DNA of 64,000 nt from Delphinapterus leucas (taxonomy: Eukaryota; Chordata; Mammalia; Artiodactyla; Monodontidae), in NCBI RefSeq assembly GCF_002288925.2, contig NW_022098045.1, positions 8,867,042 to 8,931,041 of the forward strand, written 5' to 3'. The notes under the pieces were generated by a model. The model worked only from the letters and a program-made list of their open reading frames with translations, was not told the origin of the DNA and ran no database searches. Shown here in pieces: positions 49,100 through 60,125 of the stretch (position 1 is the stretch's first letter; every line of letters begins with the position of its first letter). A program made the translations under genes and the position numbers.

Positions 49100-52000
49100 A
49101 GAAACTTTTTTTTTTTTTTAGATTCCATATATATGTGTTAGCATACAGTATTTGTTTTACTCTTTCTGACTTACTTCACTCTGTATGACAGACTCTAGGT
49201 CCATCCACCTCACTACAAATAACTCAGTTTCGTTTCTTTTTATGGCAGAGTAATATTCCATTGTATATATGTGCCACATCTTCATTATACATTTATCTGT
49301 CAATGGACACTGAGCTTGCTTCCATGTCCTGGCTATTGTAAATAGTGCTGCAATGAACATTGTGGTACATGACTCTTTTTGAATTATGGTTTCCTCAGGG
49401 TATATACTCAGTAGTGGGATTGCTGGGTCGTATGGTAGTTCTATTTTTAGTTTTTTAGGGAACCTCCATACTGTTCTCCATAGTGGCTGTATCAATTTAC
49501 ATTCCCACCAAAAGTGCAAGAGTGTTCCCTTTTCTCCACACCCTCTCCAGCATTTATTGTTTCTAGATTTTTTGATGATGGCCATTCTGACCGATGTGAG
49601 GTGATACCTCACTGTAGTTTTGATTTGCATTTCTCTAATCATTAGTGATGTCGAGCACCCTTTCATGTGTTTGTTGGCAATCTGTTTATCTTCTTTGGAG
49701 AAATGTCTATTTAGGTCTTCTGCCCATTCTTGGATTGGGTTGTTCATTTTTTTGATATTGAGCTGCATGAGCTGCTTGTAAATTCTGGAGATTAATCCCT
49801 TGTCAGTTGCTTCATTTGCAAATATTTTCTCCCATTCTGAGGGTTGCCTTTTGGTCTTGTTTATGGTTTCCTTTGCTGTGCAAAAGCTTTTAAGTTTCAT
49901 TAGGTCCCATTTGTTTATTTTTATTTCCATTTCTCTAGGAGGTGGGTCAAAAAGGATCTTGCTGTGATTTGTGTCATAGAGTGGTCTGCCTATGTTTTCC
50001 TCTAAGAGTTTTATAGTGTCTGGTATTACATTTAGGTCTATTAACCCATTTGGAGCTTCTTTTTGTATATGGTGTTAGGGAGTGTTCTGATTTCATTCTT
50101 TTCCATGTAGCTGTCCAGTTTTCCCAGCACCACTTATTGAAGAGGCTTTCTTTTCTCCATTGTATATTCTTGCCTCCTGTATCAAAAATAAGGTGACAAT
50201 GTTTGCGTGGGTTTATGTCTGGGCCTTCTACCCTGTTCCATTGATCTATATTTCTGTTTTTGTGCCAGTACCATACTGTCTTGATGACTGTAGCTTTGTA
50301 GTATAGTCTGAAGTTCGGGAGCCTGATTCTTTGGGCTCCATTTTTCTTTCTCAAGATTGCTTTGGCTATTCGGGGTCTTTTGTGTTTCCATACAAATTGT
50401 GATATTGTTCATTCTAGTTCTGTGAAAAATGCCACTGGTAGTTTGATAGGGATTGCATTGAATCTGTAGATAGCTTTGGGTAGTATAGTCATTTTAACAA
50501 TGTTGATTCTTCCAATCCAAAAACATGGTATATTTCTCCATCCATTTGTATCATCTTTAATTTCTTTCATCAGTGTCTTATAGTTTTCTGCATACAGGTC
50601 TTTTGTCTCCTTAGGTAGGTTTATTCCTAGGTATTTTATTCTTTTTGTTGCAATGGTAAATGGGAGTATTTCTTTAATTTCTCTTTCAGATTTTTCATCA
50701 TTAGGGTATAGGAATGCAAGAGGTTTCTGTGCATTAATTTTTTATCCTGCTACTTTACCAAATTCATTGATTAGCTCTAGTAGTTTTCTGTAAGTATCTT
50801 TAGGTTCTCTATGTATAGTATCATGTCTTCTGCAAACAGTGACAGCTTTACTTCTTCTTTTCTGATTTGGATTCCTTTTATTTCTTTTTCTCCTCTGATT
50901 GCTATGGCTAAAACTTCCAAAACTATGTTGAACAATAGTGATGAGAGGGGACAACCTTATCTTGTTCCTGATCTTAGAGGAAATGGTTTCAGTTTTTCAC
51001 CACTGAGAATGATGTTGGCTGTGAGTTTGTCATATATGGCCTTTATTATGTTGAGGTAAGTTTCCTCTAGGCCTACTTTCTGGAGGGTTTTTATCATACA
51101 TCGGTGTTGAATTTTGTTGAAAGCTTTCTCTGCATCTATTGAGATGATCATATGGTTTTTCTGCTTCAATTTGTTAATATGGTTTATCACATTGATTGAT
51201 TTGCGTATATTGAAGAATCCTTGCATTCCTGAGATAAAATCCACTTGATCATGGTGTATGATCCTTTTAATGTGCTGCTGGATTCTGTTTGCTAGTATTT
51301 TGTTGAGGATCTTTTCATCTATGTTCATCAGTGATATTGGCCTGTAGTCTTCTTTTTTTTTGACATCCTTTTCTGGTTTTGATATCAGGGTGATGGTGGC
51401 CTCATAGAATGAGTTTGGGAACATTCCTGCCTCTGCTATATTTTGGAGGAATTTGAGAAGGATAAGTGTTAGCTCTTCTCTAAGTGTTTGTTAGAATTCG
51501 CCTGTGAAGCCATATGGTCCTGGGCTTTTGTTTTTTGGAAGATTTTTAATCACAGTCTGAATTTTAGTGCTTGTGATTGGTCTGTTTATATTTTCTGATT
51601 CTTCCTGGTTCATTCTCAGAAGGTTGTGCTTTTCTAGGAATTTGTCCATTTCTTCCAGGTTGTCCATTTTATTGGCATATAGTTGCTTGTAGTAATCTCT
51701 CATGATCCTTTGCATTCCTGCAGTGTCAGTTGTTACTTCTCCTTTTTTCCTTTCTAATTCTATTGATTTGGGTCTTCTCCCTTTTTTTCTTGATGAGTCT
51801 GGCTAATGCTTTATCATTTTTTTATCTTCTCAAAAACCAGCTTTTAGTTTTATTGATTTTGCTATTGTTTCCTTCATTTCTTTTTCATTTATTTCTGATC
51901 TGATCTTTATGATTTCTTTCCTTCTGCTAACTTTGGGAGTTTTTTGTTCTTCTTTCGCTAATTGCTTTAGGTATGAGGTTAGGTTGTTTTTTTGTGGTGT

Positions 52001-52927
52001 TTCTTGTTTCTTAAGGTAGGATTTTATTGCTATAAACTTCACTCTTAGAACTGCTTTTGCTGCATCCCATATGTTTTGGGTCATCGTGTTTTCATTGTCA
52101 TTTGTTTCTAGGTATTTTTTGACTTTCTCTTTGATTTCTTCAGTGATCTCTTGGTTATTAAGTAGTGTATTGTTTAGCCACCTTGTGTTTGTATTTTTTA
52201 CAGATTTTTTCCTGTAATTGATATCTAGTCTCATAGAGTTGTGGTCGGAAAATATACTTCATACGATTTCAATTTTCTTAAATATACCAAGGCTTGATTT
52301 GTGACTGAAGATATGATCTATCCTGGTGAATGTTCCATGAACACTTGAGAAGAAACTGTATTCAGTTGTTTTTGGATGGAATGTCTTATAAATATCAATT
52401 AAGTCCTTCTTGTTTAATGTATCATTGAAAGCTTGTGTTTCCTTATTTATTTTCATTTTGGATGATCTGTCCATTGGTGAAAGTGCGGTGTTAAAGTCCC
52501 CTACTATGATTGTGTTACTGTCGATTTCCCTTTTTATGGCTGTTAACATTTGCCTTATGTATTGAGGTACTCCTATGTTGGGTGCATAACTATTTACAAT
52601 TGTTATATCTTCTTCTTGGTTTGATCCCTTGTTCATTATGTAGTGTCCTTCTTTGTCTCTTGTAATAGTCTTTATTTTAAAGTCTATTTTGTCTGGTATG
52701 AGAATTGCTACTCCAGCTTTCTTTTGATTTCCATTTGCATGGAATATATTTTTCCATCCCCTCACTTTCAGTCTGCATGTGTCCCTAGGTCAGAAGTGGG
52801 TCTCTTGCAGACAGCATATATACAGTTCTTGTTTTTGTATGCATTCAGCCAGTCTATGTCTTTTGCTTGGAGCATTTAATCCATTTACATTTAAGGTAGC
52901 TATTGATATGTATGTTCCTATTACCAT
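49100..52927 (-). pseudogene. L1 ORF2 (endonuclease/reverse transcriptase), degenerate
   Basis: The first Met of ORF2 (MVIGTYISIATLNVNGLN) is at 52927. The length fits the usual ~1,275 residues. The AP-endonuclease domain is legible with its active-site landmarks QETHF, NSYAPN, GDFNT and RIDHIFSH. The reverse-transcriptase fingers and palm follow ([25 protein letters not shown]). The catalytic motif, normally FADD, reads FAED at 50825-50836. Near the C-terminus a zinc-knuckle-like C-x3-C-x7-H-x4-C (from CWRGCG to WWEC) and the terminal SEVSQKE survive. At least six breaks by stop or frameshift separate these parts, so no full protein is possible. The final stop at 49157 is slightly premature compared with the family. 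Confidence 0.9.
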
Positions 52928-52949
52928 TTTTTTTTCTTTTTTGGGTTTT

Positions 52950-53874
52950 TTATTGTAGGTCTTTTCCTTCTCTTGTGTTTCCTGCATAGAGAAGTTCCTT
53001 TAGCATTTGTTGTAAAGCTGCTTTGGTGGTGCTGAATTCTCTTAGCTTTAGCTTGTCTGTAAAGGTTTTTATTTCTCCATCAAATCTGAATGAGATCCTT
53101 GCAAGGAAGAGTAATCTTGGTTGTAGGTTTTTTCCTTTCATCACTTTAAATATGTCTTGCCACTCTCTTCTGGCTTGCAGAGTTTCTGCTGAAAGATCAG
53201 CTGTTAAGCTTATGGGGATTCCCTTGTATGTTATTTGATGTTTTTCCCTTGCTGCTTTTAATATTTTTTCTTTGTATTTAATTTTGATAGTTTGGTTAAT
53301 GTGTGTCTTGGTGTGTTTCTCCTTGAATTTATCCTGTATGGGACTTTTTGTGCTTCCTGGACTGATTGACTATTTCCTTTCCCATATTAGGGAATTTTTC
53401 AACAATAATCTCTTCAAATATTTTCTCAGTCCCTTTTTTTTCTGTTCTTCTTCTGGGACCCCTATAATTTGAATGTTGGTGCATTTAATGTTGTCCCAGA
53501 GGTCTCTAAGACTGCTCAACTCTTTTCATTCTTTTTTCTTTATTCTGCTCCACGGTAGTTATTTCCAGTATTTTATCTTCCAGGTCACTTATCCGTTCTT
53601 CTGCCTCAGTTATTCTTCTATTGATTCCTTCTAGAGAATTTTTAACTTCATTTATTGTGTTGTTCATCATTGCTTGTTTCCCCTTTAGTTCTTCTAGCTC
53701 CTTGTTAAATGTTTCTTGCATTTTCTCTATTCTATTTCCAAGATTTTGGATCATGTTTACTATCATTAATCTGAATCCTTTTTCAGGTAGACTGCCTATT
53801 TCCTCTTCATTTGTTTGGCCTGGTGGGTTTTTACCTTGCTCCTTCATCTGCTGTGTGTTTCTCTGTCTTCTCAT
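52950..53874 (-). pseudogene. L1 ORF1 (RNA-binding chaperone), degenerate
   Basis: Starts at MRRQRNTQQMKEQGKNPPGQ and continues through the coiled coil (EEIGSLPEKGFRLMIVNMI, heptads around KELEELKGKQ, RITEAEERISDLEDKILEI) to a stop at 53506. The C-terminal domain reappears in a shifted frame (FRFDGEIKTFTDKLKLREF, ALQQMLKELL) ending at 52950. The 925-nt span is not a multiple of three, confirming a net frameshift. ORF1 proteins trimerise through this coiled coil and coat L1 RNA. This copy would give only a truncated coiled-coil fragment. Confidence 0.88.
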
Positions 53875-54390
53875 TTTGCTTATCTTACTGTGTTTGGGGT
53901 CTCCTTTTTGCAGACTGCAGGCTCGTAGTTCCCTTTGTTTGTGGTGTCTGCTCCCAGTGGCTAAGGTTGGTTCAGTGGGTTGTGTAGGCTTCCTGGTGGA
54001 GGGGACGGTGCCTGTGTTCTGGTGGGTGGGGCTGGATCTTGTCTTTCTGGTGGGCAGGACTTCATCCAGTGGTGTGTTTTGGGGTGTCTGTGACCTTATT
54101 ATGATTTTAGGCAGCCTCTCTGCTAATGGGTAGGGTTATGTTCCTGTCTTGCTAGTTGTTTGGCATGGGGTGTCCAGCACTGTAGCTTGCTGGTCGTTCA
54201 GTGGAGCTGGGTCTTAGCATTGAGATGGTGATCTCTGGGAGAGTTTTCACCGTTTGATATTTCGTAGGTCCAGGAGGTCTCTGGCGGACCAATGTCCTGA
54301 ACTCAGCTCTCCCATCTCAGAGACACAGGCCTGACACCCGGCCAGAGCACCAAGACCCTGTCAGCTACATGGCTTCAGTGTCTTTTTCAT

Positions 54391-55244
54391 TCCCCCTCCT
54401 TTCTGCAAGATGAGATTTGAAGAGACAAATAAATAATGCGCTCACTCTCCAGTTGCCTCAGGACCAGGACTACAACTCCGAGGAGGCTGCATTGCATACA
54501 GAGCAGTTCCTTCCCAGAATTCCTGCCAATTATTTTTAAATTGGTCAGTGTTTCTTTCAATTTATCACTGTACAAAGGATTAACTATTATAATGATGAAA
54601 AATTCCAGTCTAAGTCCAAAAGTGTACTAAGGAAACTGAAAACTTAGAAAATCAGATATAAATGGCGGGGTTGGGTGGGGGTGTGGAATCAAATAAATAA
54701 AAACCTTCAAGAGACTCCTGGAAATGTAAGTGATAAAAACCTATGTTTTTGCATTGCTGTACCTAAACGAACATTTGCCAAATTCTACAACTGTTATTGT
54801 TGACTGTAACTCTGCCCAGCCATATCTGTAATGCAAAGTAAGAAGGTACCCTTACTTACTTCTTCCACGCCATACACACCAAAACATCCCAAAAACCTTC
54901 ACCAGCCTTAGTCTTAGAAGATACAGGTTCATTTTCTGATGTTCTACCCCCTGCAGTTTACTTGAGTAAGTTCTTTAACTGCTCTGGGCCCATCTTCAGC
55001 CATGCAGCTCTCACGTGTCATAATTCCTTGACTGCAGTCAAACACAGTTTAGAATATTGTACAGGGCCTCTCCCCACTTCATATGGGTTTAGGAAGAGCC
55101 TGTGGGCACTCATCCAATTGTCTCCTGATGAGAGTCTGCATGCACCACATAGCATCAACCTGAAGGCCTGCATCTGACACTGTCACATACTGTGAAGTGC
55201 CTAGAAATATGAATATTCACTACCTAAGCAATGACGTTGTTACA
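54391..55244. other. No feature assigned
   Basis: Right flank of the L1, with a relatively GC-rich patch around 54440-54520. No exon or named repeat supported. Confidence 0.35.
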
Positions 55245-55440
55245 GTGTGTATTATTTATTTATTCATACAACAAATACTAAGCACCTACTATGTGCCAGG
55301 CAAGCTTCTAAGCCCCGGGACTGAAGCAGTAAACAGTATAGTCAAAGCCCCTGATCCCAGGGATCTTACCTTCCAGTGAGGAACACAGACAATAGACAAA
55401 GAAACAGCCAAGGATAGCATTATTCTATAACTTTCAACTG
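55245..55440 (-). repeat. L2 3' end, antisense
   Basis: 'tattcatacaacaaatacta', 'agcacctactatgtgccagg', 'gggactgaagcagtaaacag', 'gggatcttaccttccagtga': the L2 terminus in reverse. Confidence 0.75.
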
Positions 55441-55450
55441 TGCTTTTAAA

Positions 55451-55497
55451 ATTGAGGAACAAAAAAAAAAAAAAAAAAAAAAAAGATTGAGGAACAA
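55451..55497 (+). mobile_element. Poly(A)-only retro-insertion with target duplication
   Basis: A run of 24 A residues (55461-55484) is flanked by direct copies of ATTGAGGAACAA at 55451-55462 and 55486-55497. The first copy's final AA overlaps the run. No element body is present. This is the form expected from target-primed reverse transcription that stopped within the tail. Confidence 0.75.
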
Positions 55498-55504
55498 TTG
55501 TAGC

Positions 55505-55690
55505 ATAATATAAAGAGCTATGATTTTGGACTCAAGAGACCTTCATTTGTGTGCTAGTTTATTCACATTTTAGCTGAATTATTTTAAGAAAATCACAATT
55601 TAATTTTCCAATCTTCAGATTCCTCACATGAAAAAAAGCGATAATCATATACATTTTGTTAGAATTAACTGATATAAGACCTGAAACAAC
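55505..55690 (-). repeat. MIR SINE, antisense
   Basis: 'tttggactcaagagaccttc', 'ttccaatcttcagattcctc', 'agcgataatcatatacattt' and 'ttagaattaactgatataag' follow the MIR order in reverse at high divergence. Confidence 0.55.
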
Positions 55691-56751
55691 CCCTTGCAAT
55701 AAAATATTGAAAAAGAGAAACATATTTACAAAGTTAAAGTCATCTTCAAAAAGTACGTTCTTTTTCAATGCTATGTCTTCTTTTAATTGTCCTTTTTAAG
55801 GCTAGTGAACAATTCAAAAATACCCAAAAGTGCAGAATTCTTCCTGTTGCCCATTGTAAAGCATATCCTGATGTTCTGTTAGCTTCAGCAGAGCATCAGT
55901 AGGCAATGGCAGAACAACACGGGCGCAGGGCCAGGAAAGAGGTGGCTAAACCCCAAATTAAATACAGATGATCCTATCTCAACTGTTAGCATTTTTGAGA
56001 TGCAAACCAATACCCTGATATTAGACTGAGATTCCAATGCTTGATATTTTGATATGTTTCTTTGAAATAGACGCAACCCACTTAAAAAATGCCAAAGAAA
56101 TTTACTAAACATAATGAAATTTAGGGTGGAAATATTAAATGCCAAGTCAAATGCTTGCATTGCATTCTGAAAGCTGACAACATAAAATGAGAAAATATTA
56201 TAGATTAGAATTCAATTTGGGGACTACCAATTTTCCTCCATTAATTGTATTCATTTGACAAGATGCAGTCTGTTTTTTATTTTTACAATGAACATTATAT
56301 AAGGATGTTTCATCTAAGTTGTTGTATCACATAGTCAGTAGGGGTATGCATAGCCCCCTGATACAGGAACATATATTTTTACTGTAACATTTCTGTGCCT
56401 CAGCCAGTCTCCCAAAACTCAGATGCATTTTACCAACTGCCTGTTGAATTTTTCTGCCTGAATAAGTCATGGCACATTAAGCTCAACAAATTCAAAATGG
56501 AATTCGTAATATTTCTTTCTAAACTTTGTACTTCTCCTGATATTTCCATTCCCATTGATATCCTACGATATCCAAGAACTTCTACTTAGTTCAAAGTCTG
56601 TCTGGTAGATCTCCAATCCTGTGTCAATTCTTCTTTACATTCTCAGTGCCACTGCCCTGGCCCAAGTCCATCCTGTTCCTTACCTAGGGAGGATCAAAAG
56701 CCACCTAATTAATTCCTAAGACAAGCCTCCTCCCAGTTTCAATCCACCTAC
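55691..56751. other. No feature assigned
   Basis: No recognised repeat or exon. Frames at 55885-56160 (minus) and 56395-56589 (plus) look like chance. Confidence 0.35.
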
Positions 56752-57285
56752 ATTGTGAAAGACAGAATAATGGCCCCCAAAGATGGCCACATCCTAATTC
56801 CCAGAACCTGTGACTTTGTCACCTTACACAGCAAAAGGAGACTTTGCAGATGTGATTAAGTTTAAGGACCTAGACATGGGGAGGTTATTGCGGATTATTC
56901 AGGTGGGCCCAACCTAATCACAAATTCTTAAAATCAGAGAAGCTTTCCTCCTGTGATCCGAGGACAATGTGACTAAATGGAAAAGTTCAGAGGATGTAAG
57001 GTTGCTGGCTTTGAAGATGAAGGGAGGGGGCCAGAGACAAGGAACGCAAGCAGCCTCTGAAGCTGAAAAGAGAAAAAAAAAAAAAAAAAAGGGCAGGGAA
57101 TCATTCTTCCCTACTGTCTCCATAAAGGAACACAGTCCTGCAGACACTTGGATTTTAGTCCAGCAAGACCTACATCATACTTCTGACCTTTATACAGGGC
57201 TAGAAGATAATAATTTTGTGTTGAGACACCAAATTTGTGTTAATTTGGTACAGCAGCAATTGAAAATGAATACTCATGTGCTGCT
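56752..57285 (+). mobile_element. MLT1 (ERVL-MaLR) solo LTR, sense
   Basis: Nearly complete: 'gaaagacagaataatggccc', 'ccaaagatggccacatccta', 'aaaggagactttgcagatgt', 'ttggattttagtccagcaag', 'ggtacagcagcaattgaaaa'. It is interrupted by an A18 run at 57073-57090. The 107-codon plus frame inside is LTR sequence and not a gene. Confidence 0.88.
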
Positions 57286-57439
57286 AGTTTAGTCAATTTA
57301 AGAACATCCCTATGCTCTTATACCAGCTCGAGACTGTAGCAACCATTCATCTGTCAAGTGTAACTCCAGTGAGCCAACATTATATATAAAAGAATTTATA
57401 ATTTTATTGTAGACATCTTCCGCTATTTCCCTTCACCGT
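57286..57439. other. No feature assigned
   Basis: Short interval between MLT1 and L2, nothing recognised. Confidence 0.4.
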
Positions 57440-57875
57440 TACATACCTAAGAAATGTCTATAAGCTACTCTCCAAATCGGTCCTTCACTTTCCCACCACT
57501 GTGCCTTTGCACATCTTTTGTCTGGTATTGCTTCCTCTTCATCGCCACTTGCTGAAATTCTAGTTGTCTTTCAAATTCAAAATCCATTGCCATCTCCTCC
57601 AAGTGGCCTTTTCTGATTTCTCTAGCAGGAGATGAATCATTTTCTCTTCTGTGCTTTCTTTACCCTGTTTATGTCTCTTAATTTTGTTTTAGTTCCTTCT
57701 AACTTCTTAATACAGAAATGTTGTTTTGCCCTTATTAAATCTATGAGCTTTTCAAGAACAAGAATCTTGACATTTATCTTTGAACCCCCAATGCTCTGAG
57801 TTCAGGTCATTGTAAATAAATACTCAAGAATTTTTTTGTTGAACAAAAAGAATAAAAGAATGAATAAATAAATGT
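57440..57875 (+). repeat. L2 3' end, sense
   Basis: 'ccaccactgtgcctttgcac', 'ctccaagtggccttttctga', 'tatgagcttttcaagaacaa', and a terminal 'aatgaataaataaatg' tail. Confidence 0.75.
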
Positions 57876-58639
57876 GTAGAAAATGCACACATTTATGTCA
57901 TTTCCTCATGACTAAAGAACTGGTATAACATATCTGATCTGCTTTAAAAGGAACACTTTAGATTTTTAAAACTAATTTTATTGAATTATCTTTATGGTAC
58001 TAAAGAGTAAATATCATATTACAGTTTTAGAAGGCAGTCATAATAAAAATCTTCTGATACAACAGTATCGTCTGGGTCTCTCTGTAACATACAATGCAAT
58101 AAACATTGTAGATAATCTTCAGACCATGACCATTCTTGTAGTCTGAACAATTTCCCTATGGTTGATATGGTTCTTTAATGATGCTCCAATGTTTGTTTCT
58201 CCATTCTCTGATTTCCTTATTTTTCCATATTTTGAAAATGACAATGTTGTTGTCTCTAAGCAACATCAGCCCAGAACCCTAGGCAGACAGAGTGAGACAA
58301 ATGTGCCAAACATATGGATGACAGGGCAATGATTTTCCCAGAAATGATAACCACATAAATGTTTTAAGGATGTCCTCCTTGGCTTTGGGACTTTTTTGCC
58401 AAAGAAAGTGCAAATTATATGGGCTGAAGTGGGAGTCATACAGAGGGATAAGGAAACTGGTTCAATATTTTCAGAAAAGAGAATCACCTTCTTGACATAG
58501 AAAATAACTTCATTATTCCTACATAATATTGACTCTACTTCTAAAAGGGCACTGTTGGAAAATGGTATTTCTATGAAACAAGAAAATCAGTGTTGTTGGA
58601 ACTAACAACATTTACGAGACATAAAGGGAGAAGTAATTC
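57876..58639. other. No feature assigned
   Basis: AT-rich, nothing recognised. Confidence 0.35.
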
Positions 58640-59660
58640 AATTATATTGGGGACATTGTGTATTGAATGCCTGCTCTGCTGGGCACTAGAGGAGGAACTG
58701 GGGACACCAAAGCTAATAATATAGGGCTTTGCCCACAGGAAGCTTAAATTCTCAGCCACTTCGTACTTGTTTAATTCACTTAAGGGTCTGATGGGCTTTC
58801 CATGATTTATTTTCAATGATTCAACTTTTGGTGAATTAACCTGCTTCTGAGAAATTCTAAGAATTTCTGAGAACTGAGAACATAGTAGTAGGAATAGATA
58901 AATAAATGATTTTAATTAAATGGGGTAAAGAGTATGACAGAAGTTTTCACAAGATTATTTGATAGCCTAAAGAAGATGCACCAAGACAGCTTTCTGGATG
59001 AGGCGATACCTAAGATAAGTCCTAAAGAAGGAGAGGAAAGACCCAGGCAAAGGTGAGACATCTATAGGAAAAGACTCAGAGAGAGAACAGGATGTGTTTG
59101 AGGAACTCTGCATAAACGAGGCTTGTTGGAACAAAGTGTCTGCAGCAGGATGTGCCTGGCGAGATGGGAAGAAGAGGTGAACAACAGCCAGATCATGAAA
59201 GGTCTCCTGCATGCTACCCATGCATTTGTATTTTGTATTGACAAACCTGGGAAAACTAGACAGAAAAAGCTGAAATATCAATAGGATTGAGGTAAGACAG
59301 AATGGAAGAAGGGGCATTTTAATTAGTAGATTAGATGACATGGGATCGAAGAGAGAAAAGGAGAGGCTTGGTTAGTTCTTGAGCTTCTGCAGAGATATGA
59401 CTGGATCACTCAGTGTAATGGAAACATTGGAGCTGGAGAGATGAGAGACAAGAAGGTCACTTAGGAGGCACTTGCCATAATTCATGAACGAATCATCAGG
59501 GGGTGACAGAGGTCTAGAAAGAAGAAAACAGATGTGAGAAATATTGGGGAAGTAGTATTAACATGATTTAGTGACCTATTGGCTATGAGGGAGGAAGACA
59601 TTGCAGATGACCTAGCGATCTCCAGCCTGGGAAACTGGGAAAGTGATGATGGCATTAAGC
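58640..59660 (-). repeat. L2 LINE fragment, antisense
   Basis: One of the longest L2 remnants here: 'tgcctgctctgctgggcact', 'gctttctggatgaggcgata', 'gccagatcatgaaaggtctc', 'ggaagacattgcagatgacc'. Confidence 0.7.
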
Positions 59661-59944
59661 GATAGTAAACCTAGTGAAAGTGGCACAGAGTTCATGGCGG
59701 AGGTGGGAGAAAAGCTTGCTTTATTTATTATGTTGACTCGCACACATTAGCCCAGCATCTTCATGGAGCAGCTGAAAATTATCCAAGAGCTAAAAGTTTA
59801 TAATTTAGTATGATTTTTCATTTAAAATGTTTTCTAAAATGTTGGCCAAGCATGTCATTAATACGTAAAGAAGATGCACAGAAGTGGCTTTTGTACCACT
59901 CTCAGAGTCGTTTCTATGTAATTTTACTTGGCCAAAGGAAAAGG
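59661..59944. other. No feature assigned
   Basis: Nothing recognised between L2 and MIR. Confidence 0.4.
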
Positions 59945-60125
59945 CATTAATATTTGCCAAATACCTGTTATATGCAGGCACTGTTTTAGAGTATTTTTGC
60001 ATACTATGTCCTCTAATACTCGCAAAACTTGAAGAAAATGATGTCCAGGAAAGTTCAGGAAACTTAGAGGTAGTCATCTCCGACTATAGCCTAAACCTTA
60101 ACTTTGTAAGTTATGGGCTCTCTGT
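59945..60125 (+). repeat. MIR SINE, sense
   Basis: 'aaatacctgttatatgcagg', 'cactgttttagagtattttt', 'ctctaatactcgcaaaactt', 'caggaaacttagaggtagtc' follow the MIR order. The 86-codon frame over it is not a gene. Confidence 0.6.

Larger units (their letters stand above)
48755..54390 (-). mobile_element. Near full-length L1, antisense, inactive
   Basis: About 5.6 kb. From left to right it holds the 3' UTR of the cetacean-type young L1 ('attgcttcacaatggtgtgt', 'gaccaaaacaa'-free short tail), ORF2, a short spacer, ORF1 and part of the 5' UTR ('ggcctgacacccggccagag'). Both reading frames carry multiple frameshifts and stops. The right border is soft. The shared word 'tgccaatt' at about 48742 and 54526 could be a target duplication but is too short to rely on. 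Unrelated plus-strand frames such as 53621-54133 are shadows of it. Confidence 0.92.

Noticed and set aside
53621..54133. 170-codon hydrophobic plus-strand frame
   Set aside because: Lies opposite L1 ORF1 and 5' UTR. The coding signal is on the minus strand.
48742..54533. Shared 'tgccaatt' as target duplication of the large L1
   Set aside because: Only 8 bp in AT-rich sequence, and the right copy lies beyond the last recognisable L1 text.
56969..57292. 107-codon frame with a poly-lysine run
   Set aside because: It reads through an A18 interruption inside the sense MLT1 LTR.
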